From Xylocopa sonorina (Eukaryota; Arthropoda; Insecta; Hymenoptera; Apidae), in the NCBI RefSeq assembly GCF_050948175.1, contig NC_135199.1:9180501-9244500 (forward strand): DNA of 64,000 nucleotides. The letters are read 5' to 3'. Under the pieces are notes generated by a model. The model ran no database searches. It was not told the DNA's origin and worked only from the letters and a program-made list of their open reading frames with translations. Below are positions 1 to 12,900 of this stretch, piece by piece; positions within the stretch are counted from its first letter, which is position 1, and each line of letters opens with the position of its first letter. The translations under genes and the position numbers were made by a program.

Positions 1-506
1 TCCCAATTCGATCGCTATATCCACTCTCCCCGCCGCAAATCAATCGTTAATCAAACCGTACCAGAACTAGTACACACTCCCTTCTTCTTTTTCCCTTCTT
101 CCTCCGCGGTGGTATCCATCGCCACCCCTTTCACTCCCTCTCGAGAGAAGGCAAAAGAGCAAGGAGGATAGAGAAAGGGAGAGAGAGAGAGATGAAGAGC
201 CTCGTCGTGAAATTGTCGTCGCGTGCGGATTCCCTTCGGCTTTTGGCAAGGACCCTTCCCCCGTGGAAGGCGGTCTCGAATTTCCATACACGCACCGCAG
301 ACCGCCGCCTGAATATACTCACTTCCGGCAATAGATTTCCACCCCGTCGGCCCCCTCCTTGCGTCGGGACTACAGCGGGATAGTTAGTTAGGTTAGAAGG
401 GACGGGGGTGAAGCGCGGCAGCGTACACAATCGGGGCCATTGTGCGCGGTGATTTGTGGGGACGATTTTTTCACTTCCTGGAGGGGGCGGAGGGGAGGAC
501 GGGCGG

Positions 507-532
507 GCGCGCGCGCGCGCGCGCGCGTGCAT
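507..532. repeat. (GC)n alternating tract
   Basis: Ten GC units followed by GTGCAT give 26 bp of strict purine-pyrimidine alternation. It lies in a G-rich setting (GGGGGCGGAGGGGAGGACGG just before). It is a strong Z-DNA candidate and a simple repeat likely to vary in length. Confidence 0.85.
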
Positions 533-1670
533 CAACCCTCGCAACCGAGCCAGGAGATACAGCTGAATTATCGGAAGGCAACGGGGTTAAAGGTCGATCG
601 CCGATTTATTCCTGCGATCGCGGCGAAGGAGGAAGACGGCGAAGGAGGGGGTGGAGTTCGAGGGAAGATCGCGGGGCGGGCACCGAGCAAGTTGTTGGTT
701 CGGTTTCGTATCGCTGCGTGCGCGGATTTTTGCGGACTCGCTGTTCTCTTTGGCGATTTCGAGGTTCGAGGGGATCGTTCGAGGATCGGGGCACGGGTTG
801 GCGGATTGGTTTCGAATCGTTCGTGCCGGACGATGGAAGAATGTTTGGTTGATGCTTGGTAATTGTTGCTTCGAGCGGAATTTTGTGGGCGAGGTGTGCC
901 AAATTGTTGCTTGCGTTTTCCCGTACGAGCGTGGAATCTTTTTTGCACCCGTGGCGCAGCTCTGTCATCACTTTTCGGATGCAATCGCGCTTGAGCTACG
1001 TTTGATATTAAATATGGTACTCTTCGTCGGGCTGTACGCCAGCAGAGTACGAAACGACGCGAGGCTTCCTCCAAGGGTTAATAACCATTAGAACGAAACA
1101 GACGTCTATCGATTTTGCGATGAATTCACTTTAAAATACGCCGGATAGTAGGGTATAGCAGCAAGATTAAAAGCTCTCCGCGCGAAATTAATAGTAATTA
1201 CTGCGTTTTATAATTCATATTTGAAAAACTCTCGAGTGTTCGGATATACGTAGAATAATTCGCAGCCCGTCTGCAGCTGCTCGAATATTAAATGTCCGAC
1301 GGAACATTCGAAGGAGAACACGAGCGGGAGAAACGAACGAAATTCGGGTAGCTGGGGGAACAAGTTCTCGGGCGGTTTTGTTATTTGCGGATGACGGGGC
1401 GCTATCGACGGTCGAAATATTCAATTCGCGCGGACGTAACGCGCGCGGGGGTGGATCGCATTCTTTCGCGTTCGTTCGCGGTTAATAACGGTAATGAGAC
1501 AAAGCACCGGGAAATTCCGGCAGGCTGTATCGCGTTGTATTAATAGGCGGCCGGTGTTTTCCGTGCGTGGACCCCGTGAAATGTTCCCGTCCATCTGCCG
1601 CGTAATTACGCCCGGCATAACTTTAAATTTTAATCCCATTTTTGAAAGGGCTCTTTGTCTTTGCGCGGCC

Positions 1671-1704
1671 ACCGCCGCCACCGCCGCCGCCGCCGCCGCC
1701 GCCC
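1671..1704. repeat. (CCG)n trinucleotide repeat
   Basis: Roughly ten CCG/CCA units lie in a non-coding context. Read as protein it would give Ala, Gly or Pro runs, which explains the poly-Gly and poly-Ala frames there. Confidence 0.85.
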
Positions 1705-2129
1705 ACCCGCCCCTTGCACATAAGCAATATCGTAATTAAGGGAAATGAGCACCGCGCGTCAGCATAACTCAACGTTACACGGCTATGTTCGCGCGCGGGC
1801 GGACAAAAGCTTAATATAAGTTTATATGCATTATTAACGAGGGCTCTCCTGTCGAGCAACCGTTGCAAAAACACCCCTCTCGCGCGCAACTATGCCAGAG
1901 ATATCCTCGGCTAGTCTCATCGGTCATTCGTTTACCGATAGAATATTTTTCTCGTCGATCGGCTAGCTTGTTACGAATTTCAATGACTTTGTTTGGCTGA
2001 CGAGAGGGGTGCGTTTGGGTTGGGACACGGCTCGCGGTTTCTTCGACTGTAATTAGGAACCCTCCGCTTTGTCGTTGTCCATTCTAGTGTTTGCTGTTAT
2101 CTATAGAAATTATGTTACACGGAGAGATG

Positions 2130-2134
<5 letters not shown>

Positions 2135-2196
<62 letters not shown>
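2135..2196. repeat. (AG)31 microsatellite
   Basis: 62 bp of uninterrupted AG, the longest microsatellite in the window. Long GA tracts are common in hymenopteran genomes and can bind GAGA-type factors or form H-DNA. Expected to be length-polymorphic. Confidence 0.97.
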
Positions 2197-2201
<5 letters not shown>

Positions 2202-4340
2202 TTCGTTTAATGGTAATTTCATATTCCAGTGAGATGGATTTTAATTCGTTTTTACGTTTCATTTGAATAGCGCTAAATTTTTATAGCCTCTCGAGCATAG
2301 ACACTATTAACCGTTCCGAATCTACTTAATCAGTATTCCAATTTAAAATAAAGCACCCGGACGTGCCGATACTTCTTCTTTTTTGTGGCCAAGCCGCAGT
2401 TATGTAAAAATTGTTCACTTTAGTTGATTAAAGTAGATCGCACAAGCAATTCCACCGGATAGGTTATTCATCGCAGGTTTCAAGCAACTTTTAATCTCAA
2501 TTTCGGTTATTGAATTCGAGCACGAGAAATAGGATGTAAGGGGGATTAATTAACTCGCAGATTAATAGAAAATTAAACCGGTACTGACGTTCACGTATTT
2601 CTGTCACAATTTTACACGTCGCTGCTATATTGGAATTGACCAGAGCGGGGTAGCCGTTAACACACTTTTCTCGCGATTTTATCCTGTCTAAAAATTAGCT
2701 TTCCGCGTTTAACCAATTCTATAAAGTCGAAATCTAAATTTGAACGGTAAGCAAATTTACGCTCCGAAACGATCGAAGAGCGAAGAAGCGGACTTTTAAT
2801 CCGATTCGTACTTAATTCGCGACAAACTTCCGCTGCGCCCAATCCGCGCGGCACCATTTCGCCGTCTGTTTTTTATATCAATCCACGTAGGACCATTCGA
2901 AAACAGGAACTGTCAGAAGCGTGCAACGTGCGATCACCATGGAAACAGAAGCGGCGGCAACCGAGTTGTTTTATGAGTCTGTTTTTCGTCTATGCTAATG
3001 CACGATTGCAACTGATCGTAATCATTTTCATCCCCCGCGACTTCCATCCCGGCTGATAGCTCGCTCGAAAAATTTCGACGCGTGGATATTTCGAACTTTC
3101 GCAGATAAGTTTCACGGAGGGTTTAACGAGCCCTCGACCAGCCACCGAACCTCCCTAACATCGTCATTGTCTCTGTGGTCGATCGTAAAAAAAGCGACTT
3201 CCGACGACCCCCCCGCCGTTCGCAGACGTCTTTCCACTCTCCGCGACGTGCTCGTCCGCCCCAGAACCAATTTGTGTACGTTCGTCATGCGAGCTGGGGT
3301 GGCTAATGAAAGTAACGACTGGGGAAAATTAGAGTGCCACCAGAAGTCGATCCGTCGATGCTTGTTCCTCTGCTCGTTTTATTGCCGTTTACGAATGATT
3401 ACCTCGAATCTGAGACCACCGTGTCAAGAAGAGATTAGCCCCCCCTGACTCGTTTCGATCACCGTTCACCGACGTTGATTTCAAATCGATCGAAGAATAC
3501 GCGTCTTCTGAAAATTCCTTACTTAAGGGGGTTGAAAAACGAAAATTGTTAAGCGATCGGCAGCGAATCGTTCATGAGCGGTCGTAATCGAAACAGCTGC
3601 GTCGTCGCACGCGGTACGGGGGATGGAAATGGAAGCTATTCGCTGGGAATTGTCAGTGGGCGGAGGGGGTAAGTATCTCTTCCTCGATCCGGAGATTTCC
3701 TCCGCGCGAGTGTTTAGACCGATTTATAAGTCGACAGTCGGATCGCGCGGACACGCCTGTTTCGTGCCACGGGTCTCGATTCCCCATTCGAGCGAGGGGG
3801 GTGGGCATCGAGAACCGACCCCTATTTATTCAAGAACGTTTCGACACCTCCGTGCTACTTAAGAGACTCTCAGGAGTCGACGAGGATCCCGACGGGGGCC
3901 GGGTGGAAATAAATTCGGCGACCGTGCGACTGCGAGGTAAATTCGGATTCCTGTAAAGGATACCCTCGTCCTCGGTTGGTTCGCGTACGACGCTCGTACG
4001 TAGGAGCCTCAGCTCCGTACGTTTACTCTGCGGATGAGATTCCACGCCGCGGTATAATAAGGAGAGGAATCACGTACTCTTACGAGGGAATTTTTATCAG
4101 AACGCTTTATGGAGCCATAAAGTAGGGCGATGAGGAAAGCTTGCAAATAGGCAACAGAATGAAACAACGATCGGCGATGAAACGTATCGATGAAACGAAA
4201 AGAATAATCCCGCACGGACGGGGGAGTAGGTATCAAGTAAAAAGAGGGAAATCAAGCGAGAAGCGGGAGAGAGAAATGGTAGGCAGGGGGGAAGGAAAAT
4301 AGTGGGAATCAAGGGATAAAAAAGAGGGAACGGGAAAATA

Positions 4341-4860
4341 AAAATGATTACGTAGCCGACGGTCGTAGGGTGGTGTGTGCGTGCGTCGCGTGACAGTGGA
4401 GGGCGACGTGGACGCGCGTACGCGCGTTTATGCTCGTACGGATATTGGGTCGGGGGTTGGTTGGCGGCGTCGAAACGGCCGTGGAGGCTCACTGGGCGGC
4501 GGTGTCGCGGCGGCGTACGCTGGGCCGCCGTTACCGCGATGTTTTGTAATTTAAATTAATTGAAAAATATGCACTGTGTGTGTTGTCCGATCGCGCTCGT
4601 GTCGCCGTTACGGCTCGGAAACGGGGAATGAGACCTGGTGGCGGAAAAAAAACAGGCAGAGACCGGTGGCCGACCGCGCGACGAGGATCGAGGCGAGACC
4701 CGCCGCCCTCCGGACGGCTCGTACGGCGGGGGTGCACGCTCGAGGGAGGGGTGTGGAGAGACGCGTCGGAGGAACGCGTCGACCTGCATCATCGCGGCGG
4801 ATCGAGAGCCGAGCAGGTATAACGCGCGGCCAATCATTCGCGCCGGCCATGGCCAATAAC
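4341..4860. other. CpG-dense block, possible regulatory region
   Basis: This stretch is visibly richer in CG, GCGG and GGCG words than its surroundings. It includes the palindrome at 4412 and the cluster GGGCGGCGGTGTCGCGGCGG (about 4493-4512). It contains no start-codon context or splice pair that I trust, and the overlapping open frames on both strands give Arg-rich, patternless proteins. It might be a promoter or enhancer of an unseen transcript, but no TATA or initiator stands out. Confidence 0.3.
4412..4427. repeat. 16-bp perfect CG-rich palindrome
   Basis: ACGCGCGT occurs twice in direct tandem. Since each unit is its own reverse complement, the whole is a perfect palindrome and an alternating tract. 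It lies in the CpG-dense block 4340-4860. Confidence 0.7.
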
Positions 4861-4996
4861 TTATTGGTTTTTCACGTGCGATTTGATTCATTATCATTCC
4901 GTTATTTATATTTGTCCGGCCTGCTGCGGATTTCGGGGATTTGCCGGTGACGAGGGGCTCTGGGCGGAACGCTTGCAGGGGATGGCGTTTCGGGGG

Positions 4997-5003
<7 letters not shown>

Positions 5004-5027
<24 letters not shown>
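5004..5027. repeat. (AG)12 microsatellite
   Basis: 24 bp of pure AG after an A-run, at the right side of the CpG-dense block. Confidence 0.93.
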
Positions 5028-5035
<8 letters not shown>

Positions 5036-5157
5036 GTGTACACGTCCGAGTGGATGGAAAGGGTGGCGCCGCGCTACCGCACCAATGCGTTGGTGATGGC
5101 TCGCCTGTGTTTTCGCGCGAGAACTCGAGCTCGTGATTTGAATGGGTTTCTTTTTCC

Positions 5158-5175
5158 TTTTTTTTTTTTTTTTTT
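5158..5175. repeat. Poly(T), 18 bp
   Basis: Eighteen T in a row, preceded by TTTTTCC. No adjacent SINE-like or retrocopied sequence is visible on the other strand, so it is treated as a simple mononucleotide run. Confidence 0.93.
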
Positions 5176-6252
5176 GGAATGATTGGGTTTAGGTGTTTGT
5201 CCGTTGTTCACGGTGGTGGTCGATGGAGAATCGAGTGCCTTTGAGGAGTGTTCTTAGGGTAGTTTTTAGTGATCATAGATTGAACAGTGGTTTTTAATCA
5301 CTTTGATGGTCCTCTTCTTAATGAACTTTGCCAAATGCGGACCAACGAAGTGGATGAGGAACACGATAATAGAAGAATCGAGATAGCAGATTTGTTTAAC
5401 TGACACTCTTGCATCGCTATTAACCACGAATGCCATTACAGTAATCGCAACTGTTCTCCATAATTAAACATGCGATTCAAGCCTCAATTATTGCTCTCTC
5501 CATTGCTAGATGAATTTCTGTAGCCATTAACACCATCAGCGTCCAGAACTTCCCCGAACCGCGAACCGAGGAAGCATTAAACGACGTATTCGTTGGTCTG
5601 CCTCTTTTTATTTAACCAAGCTCTCGCGTTACGATTGTTGTTTCGTCTAAGACTTCCGAGACCCCTTATAAATATTCATCGGCTCGCTTTAAGCCGGCAA
5701 TTGTTTTCAGCGTACATAATTTCGCGATCCGTGGCCAGAGTCGAATTACTGAAAGGGGTCCGTGTCGTCGTTCGGCCATTTCTCCGCTTGATAATGCTCC
5801 CATTCACCAGTGGACTTCGTAAGGAAGGTTACGTGCTACTTGTTACCTTTTTTGCGCGCATTATCTCTTGCTCGAAACCTCTGACTCTTGCTGGTGTATT
5901 CGCAATTTTATAACGAAAGACGATTTCACGTAATATTTGGTGTTCTCTCGTTTTGTTACGTATCACGCGAAGGTTAATTACGTTCCGTTATCGTAGACAA
6001 TTACAAGAGAAAATTGCCAAAAGTTATTTCGCAGAGAAGCCCCGGTAACTCTTTTTTTTCAGCGGCGATCAAAGCACCGGAAGGGATGTAAAAAATATCG
6101 AACGTAAACGCGTTGAACCGATAGGGGCGGCAGAAATCTCCGATGTCGCTCTAAATCTTCGGCCACGGTCGGCCCGCCGTTTCGCGTTATTATTCATCGC
6201 TGTGTGTTTGCCCAGCGAAAACATTTATCGAAGTTCGTGCATAAATTAATTA

Positions 6253-6287
6253 CGGTGTTTTAGTACAAGTGATGTTCTCAAACACCG
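6253..6287. repeat. Perfect 8-bp inverted repeat with 19-nt loop
   Basis: CGGTGTTT (6253-6260) pairs with AAACACCG (6280-6287). It lies in an unusually AT-rich stretch with many TAATTA and ATTAAT words. The stem is too short for a microRNA precursor. Confidence 0.5.
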
Positions 6288-6302
6288 CCCCGATGCATTA
6301 AT

Positions 6303-6344
6303 ATAACTCATTTATATATGTTTTTAATGCGCGTTAATGAGCTA
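6303..6344. repeat. Imperfect 10-bp inverted repeat in AT-rich DNA
   Basis: ATAACTCATT (6303-6312) pairs with AATGAGCTAT (6335-6344) with one A-C mismatch. It interleaves with GCATTAA (6294-6300) and TTAATGC (about 6324-6330), which also pair perfectly. The two stems cross, so they cannot nest. They may reflect dyad factor sites. Confidence 0.4.
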
Positions 6345-8870
6345 TAAGTACGTTAAATATTTGAGGGAAAATTAGAATTAATAATTAACGCTCCGCTGCC
6401 GTTTAATATGTTGATTATCGGCTGCATTTGTGCTCGCTATCGACGTTTCCGGCCGGCAACGCGTTTTCACCCTGTTAACCATTATTCCGGGCACCCCGCT
6501 GCTTTCTTCCAGTTCCACCGCGAAACGTGTCCAGGTATCGATTTAATTGCCGACTTCCTCCCGCTGATTATCGCGGCGAAAGAAAGCAGAAAAAATTATA
6601 TCGACGGACGACACGCTCGATTAACCCTTCGCTCGAGAAAAGGAAACCCGTTTTGCGCGCGTTCCCCGGCCCGCTGTTCACGACGCGCGGTACACGCACG
6701 CGCGAGTCATGTTTGTAAAACACGGAAATGTTTTCGTTGGACCTGACTTTCGAATTTATTTTCCAATCGCTGTAACGTCCACGCGATGGACGCTTCTCCA
6801 AGTAATCGCTGACATCTATCAGAGTCTGGAAAAAAGAGATAACTGGCCGGTTTGAAAAAAAAGGAAAGGGAAAAAAACGCGATATTCCCCCGCGAGTTTC
6901 GATGTTTACCGTTCGAATATTTTCAAACTGCCAACGAAATCGGTGTACCTCCGAAATTACTTCGAACCCGTGCCCGAATCGAAATACTCGGAAAAAGACA
7001 AAGCTACAGAGGCACCGCCGGGATTATATTTTTCACCGGTTCTCGTGGGGAGCGAGAAAACAGATGGAAAAAAAGACGCACCCTCACTTTCCACGGGGGA
7101 TATAAATTGTTCTTCAAAACGTTCCGTGTATGCAAAATTAAGAGACGCGTGATACAGAAATGACACGAGCCTCGTTCGATGAGAAACTACGCGAAGACGA
7201 TAATAAAGAGCGTCCAAAGGAATTACTCGCGAACTACCCCCTACTGACGCACCGATGGACCGCGTCGCAAAGACGGAAATAAAGAATAAAACATCAGACG
7301 CTGAATCCACGGGAAACGGTGCAAACTGGCGGAGACGAAAGAGTTGGGGACGGCGGCGCTTCATAAAACGTACCTGAAACTTCCCCTGGAAACTCTCTCC
7401 AGTCGTCGTTCCGACGTACCATACGTAGCTCGTAAAGTAAGCCGTGGGACGCCACGTATCGTTGCGTCGGGCCTCGTCTCTGTGCGCGATGTAAGGCGAG
7501 AGAGGGAGAAGGTAAAAAAAAAAGTAGATTCTCTATTTATACGCGAGAGGTTGGGACAGGGAAGTCGTCCGGGCCGATATTTCGCCCTCTCCCCCTTGTA
7601 CACAGTTCGCACGTAGACAATTCCGTGGAAAAGTCTCGCCAAGACGCGGGCTGGAGTTCGCCTCCAGGACGTGGCCCTTTTTAATCATTCACGAAGGCCT
7701 GACGGCGGCCGTGCCTTTAAACGATCCAACTGAAATTCGTCCGGACGTCCAACGTCCGAATTTAAATCCTCTCAAATATTGAACGCGCATCTGGCTGCCC
7801 GCGCGTGTACGTGCACGAGCGCGCCCACGTACGCGCGCCACTACGTGTTCGACCGGCTGACTTCTTCTTTCCTTCGCAACCCCCGCTGGCTCGAGCCGGG
7901 GTATAGCGCGCGCCTACATCCCTGTACAGGCTTCGTTTCCAACGGCGAACCGTTAAACCCACTCGACACGCAGGAACGGCTTATATCTGCTGGACGAGCC
8001 GGGACTCACGGAAAGCGGATATAATAACGTAGGAATTATTCGAGTAGGCTCGCCAGGAAGGGGTTGCTGGGGTGGGGAGGGGCGGAAAAGAGTGTATTTC
8101 ACCGCGACGGGGATAACGGGGATCGAGGACGGAACGCGGGCTGAGCGTTTTTGTTCGAGTACGGATTAAAGATCGTACCCCGGAGGAAAATACGCTGGAC
8201 ATCGTGTTTTCGACCGGTCAGGACGGTCCGTCGAACCGATCCTCGTTTCAGCAGAGTAATTATGCTCGCTGCCCATCGGTTTACTACGATTTTTCTTTCC
8301 TTTTTCGGTTATCATTGTTCGTTGCTAGGGATTCTTCTTTTTTGATGCAGTATTTGGTTGTGAAGTCAGATTTCACGGTTTCATCGTTGAATAGTATTGC
8401 CAATAATGTCTGCGAATATTAATACGAATGTCTTGAGAAAGTTGTTTTAATGAAATATCAACGATAGTTGAACGAACAGCTCGTTAATTCGATCATCACT
8501 CCATACACCGTTCTCCATGTTCGACGATTCATTCACCACTCTTGGATACCCCTAACGATTCGAATAGAAACTCGCAACCCTATCGATTACATTTTTACGA
8601 GTCCTTCGTTCACCCCACGACGAGCACCGCGACAATTAAACGGTATCTCTCGGACGATCGTAAACCTGAACCATCGATGCTGAACCAACATTTCTGACGG
8701 TTGTAAAAAATCGCTGGTCGAACGATCGCGGTGGAAAAACGGGGCGGAGAGAAGTTGGACACCCGGTAGAAGCCGGAGGAGAATGAGATCACCGCGTTCG
8801 TTACGCGGTTCATAATAGTGAGCGTGATGTGGCATCGCGCGGACGTCCGAGCAATAACTCGGCCGGCTCT

Positions 8871-8890
8871 TAATTACTTTAATTAATTAG
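8871..8890. promoter_or_regulatory. Dense homeodomain-type core sites
   Basis: TAATTACTTTAATTAATTAG packs at least three TAAT/ATTA homeodomain cores into 20 bp, flanked by GC-rich sequence on both sides. The contrast with its neighbourhood is the evidence; the factor and activity are unknown. Confidence 0.3.
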
Positions 8891-8976
8891 GAAACGCGGC
8901 TTCGTGGAAGTCCGATCTTATGGCCGCGCCGCGTGTATCCTCCTCTGCTGCAGCCGCACGAGATGCTCGCACATTT

Positions 8977-8988
<12 letters not shown>

Positions 8989-9020
<32 letters not shown>
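8989..9020. repeat. (CT)16 microsatellite
   Basis: 32 bp of pure CT, preceded by interrupted CCCTCTCC. Confidence 0.95.
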
Positions 9021-9025
<5 letters not shown>

Positions 9026-9896
9026 CATACACTCTCTCGCACGTCCGCGTACGCTCACATGCACAGGTACACGCGTAACCGTGAAAGAGCCAGCGAGCAA
9101 CACTCGCACGGTAACGCGGCGAGCACGAACCTCTCCCTCGAAATGTCTTCATTAATAATTTCCGGTCGAACGATTGTGCAACGGGACCGAGGCGGATGTA
9201 AAATTGATATTTTTACCGACGACGGGACTACCTGTTCCCTTCGAGACGCCGCCAGTCCGTTTGGCACGCCGTTCGATCGCCTATCGATTCCGCCGTCTCA
9301 GAAATGAAGATCGCACGATGGATTAACGATGGGGACTTATGACGTCCGCCGCGAACCGCGGTTCCTGTTGCGCGTCACGCGCCTACGAACTTCCGTTCCG
9401 TGGTGTTGGATCTTGAGCGTTGAACTTCTCGACACTTGAACACTGTTGCCTCGGATCTGAATAATTTTCAACGAAGAAACGAGGTTGACCAAAGCGGAAT
9501 GGGGTGGTCACAACCACCTTGGCGTTTACCAGGAAGGGATAAAGAGCGTGAATGGGTCGCGTGTCGCGATTGAATCAACCTTTAAAGGAACACCCGAGGA
9601 CAGGAACAGGGCGAGGAATTTTATCACGGGCGAAAATACTCCGTGGCAGAAAATCCCAGCGCCGAGGTTACGTTAGGTTAATGCTTGCCCGCGAGGAGGA
9701 ACGAGGGGGGGTGAAAGGGCACGGGAGTTAACAGAGTCGTTTCTGTAATTGTGTGGTGGCACACACGAAGGAACAAGGAAGAACCGTGGAAACTTCAACC
9801 GGGACTGGCCTAGGGACGGGAAGCACGAGAAGAAAGGACATACGCCTCCGTGAATCTCGGCCTCCTCTCCACCCGCGAGGAGGATAAAACGTCGCC

Positions 9897-9918
9897 GTCG
9901 TCGTCGTCGTCGTCGTCG
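9897..9918. repeat. (GTC)7 trinucleotide repeat
   Basis: 22 bp of GTC/TCG units. It produces poly-Ser, poly-Asp or poly-Arg runs in overlapping frames that should not be read as proteins. Confidence 0.88.
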
Positions 9919-12900
9919 AAAGGAGCCGTGGAAACGTACGGCGGAAGGACGAGGGGGGAAGATCGTTCTGGTGGAAGAAGGACACCGCGAAGGCGAGACG
10001 AGGAAAGGGTTACCACGGGCTGGAGCGAGAGCAGCACCCTGGTGGGGGAGGGGGGAGATGCGGATGGGATGGAAACGAGGGACGGTGGTAGGCGCGCGAG
10101 AGGGAAGAAGAGAGACGGAGAGTGGAACGACTCGATGGTATCCCAATAAGAGCAAAATCGCCGGGACATTATACCGGCAGTGTTGGTATTGCAACGTCTT
10201 AAACGATGGCTCGCGAGAAGAAAATGTTAGACTCGGGTATATACAAATATTTCTGTCCGCGGTGCGGCGAACATGGCCTTGGGCTGCTTCTTTCGAACCT
10301 ATTACCGCGCGCGTGTATAACTACGCGCGCGATATGGAAGACTGTTATCGTTTTGCGAATCGTATCGAATGAGAAATCGCTGTATGCGATCGTTAATGAA
10401 GCGTCAGCGGTTAATGATATCGCGCGACCTTGCGGATATTATCGGAGGACACCGCGAAATTAATTGGTCGACCCCCTTTTCACCCCCTTCTCTCTCTGAC
10501 CCGGCCGGCTAACTCGCCTTGTTGGCCTGGTTCGACGGAGGAGCGTTCTTCGATGAAATTATTTAATTAGAAATTGACTTCAATTAAACGAACGGAAATC
10601 ACGGTGCACAGCATCCACGACACACGGATACCGCCTATCGAGGAACGCAATAGCGGGACAGCAACAATTCTGATATAATATCGTTACGTTTACGAAGGAG
10701 GGTAATGCCGTTCCAATTTCTTGTAATATCGCGGCCCGTATCTCGTCGTCCGGTATTATAACCTGAATTCCTCTTCCGCCTCTCTCCGTCTCGTCGCAGC
10801 CGGGCTGTATCCTCCACCCGGGGAGGTCCCGCAGATTTTATTGCCACTTTTATTGTGACGGTGTATAGGATTAATTGCGTTTCTCTTTAGAACGACGGTA
10901 GCGGGCATCGAGATTGGGCCAACCTCTCCGTTCGTTCTCGTAATCTTAATAGCAGAGTTTCGGTACACCAAGGAACGTTGTCCCTCGGCCGTCGTTGATC
11001 GCTCGATCAGATTATCGGAGGCCATTGAAATCGACGGGATCGTCCACAGCGCGACCATTTTATTAATAACGCGAATTTCTGCTCGACTACGGGCCGCCAC
11101 TTCCGTGAGAGTTTGCCATACCTTCCCAGGTGTCGGTTATCGTTTCTCATTAAAAAAGGGAAAAACGACCCCGGAAGGAACCGAAGAGATCGATCCACGT
11201 AGGATCTCCGCGGCGCGCGATAATCTAGAACATCGTCATTTTCAGCGGTTTAATACCTTTATGGCACGACAAGAACGTTATTAGCATCGACCACCGTCGT
11301 ACTCTCCTGCTCGTCCCCCAACGGGTCACCCGCCGCTCCACTCCCGCCCCGCCGCTCGCTTCGGCTCGTTCACTTTCGCGTTCCTAAATTTAATTAAATT
11401 TCACGGTTTTTCGCGATTAAGGGACCGCCGCCGCCGCGCGGCAAGCACACGGGAGACGTTACAAAATTAGTTTCGGCCCCGGGGATAATGAATTTCGTTA
11501 ATTATGCCCCGCGAATCGGCGGTTCTCAGCCGGTTCGCGCGGTTAAGGCGTCTTAATCTGGCAAGTCGCTCGCCGTGTGCGAAGCCACGGTTTCGGCACG
11601 TTCGCGGAATTACCGGATCCTGGCCTCTTGATGACTTTCACGCTTTGCCTGGTTCGACCTGCTTTCCAAATTTCCCTCCCCTCCCCTCGAATTTTAACGA
11701 AATCGCCCGAAATCTGACGCTCCCCGCCCCGCCGCCGTTCCGCTCTCGCAATATCGTCCTCTTAATCCCGTTTCGAGAGAATTCGTGTACAGCGGGTCGA
11801 TAAAGTAACGATCTTTTTCGTTGGTCTTCGTTGTTCGAGGCGTATCGGTTTCGCGAATCGCTGACGACGGTACCGCGGAGAACGGAAACGAATTCGGTAC
11901 AATACGACTCCACTTGCGCGCATAGGGGGTGGCAGATTGACGTCTTGGCGCTGATTAGCTGCCGGCACCGGTGGGGTTTCGCTTCCGTATGGCGAAGCCC
12001 TTACGACACCGCGCGCACCCTTGGCCAACCGAAGGCCTTTAAGTCCTGATTAACACAGCTTCAACACTCTGCCAATGTCATAATCCCTTTGATAAGCCCA
12101 TTCTACGGTTATTACCACCGCGCGGCTCGTCTGACGTGCGCCCTACCGAATGGTACGGTATCCTCGATATCGTATAGATTAGTAGTGTCTCAGTGTATTT
12201 GCTTCTCGACGATGGAATGGTGGAGAGCGAAAGAATTACGGTTTGTCCTCTTTGTCTACTACTAAAGTCTTGAGCTGGTTATCGAATAAATTATACCCGG
12301 CCGGTTTTGAAATTAATTTAATTCGCTCTTTGCTTCCCGCTCGGTTAGAATTTTTTTTCGGAAAAACTGTTGAATAATTTTTTAACAAACTCATTCTGCC
12401 TTTCCTGACGTTCTGTTTTCAGAAATTCAAAAAGCTTATTCCCTTTCGCGGCCTCCCCTTTCTTCTCCGGCTTCTGAGTAATCCCATAGCTATACTGTGT
12501 TATTCAAATCAGAGCCCCGTTTGTTCCGGTTCGCTTTAAAAAATTTCTCAAACCAAACAGAATTTAATGTATCAATTATCCTTGTCGCGGAACAGTTTCC
12601 ACTCGCGAGTGGAAATTCCCAACGATACGTTTAATTGCCGCCTCGGAGAACGGCAACGCGGATGGTCTAAGACGCTCCTCGAAGACGCGCGGTGCGTTCT
12701 ATTTCTTTCGCTCCTCGTTTATGGTCGTAACTGGCACGCCTAAAATTGAATCGCGACTTCGGCCATACAGGTAGTCGGGCCAGACTCCGACAAAGACTCG
12801 CCCTTAGACGATCGCAATTAATTCGCGACTGGAGAGTAGGTGGGGGTGGGCGGCGGTGGCGGCGGGTGGACGGGGGGCGGCGACGGGAGCGGGGGAGGTT

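Larger units (their letters stand above)
1..4340. other. Non-coding sequence, left end
   Basis: The first 900 bp are GC- and CpG-rich, with Arg-rich overlapping frames on both strands. After about 1080 the sequence alternates between AT-rich patches (1130-1260, 2220-2620) and moderate-GC DNA. The only short frame with a protein-like look (192-383) begins with a basic, Arg/Leu-rich, presequence-like stretch. It starts right after a GA run and ends in low-complexity proline, so I do not call it. Besides the repeats listed separately I see no gene. Confidence 0.6.

Noticed and set aside
192..383. 63-residue frame with mitochondrial-presequence-like N-terminus
   Set aside because: It starts right after a GA repeat and degenerates to proline-rich sequence, with no splice donor and no homology.
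9673..9690. TTAGG-type telomere repeat (GTTAGGTTA)
   Set aside because: A single occurrence, no array.
10335..10356. Similarity to miR-7 (TGGAAGACT)
   Set aside because: The match ends after nine bases and no complementary arm lies within 80 bp.
10206..10463. Frame with CPRCGEHG, possible zinc-binding motif
   Set aside because: A single CxxC without a second metal-binding pair, and no conserved neighbourhood.
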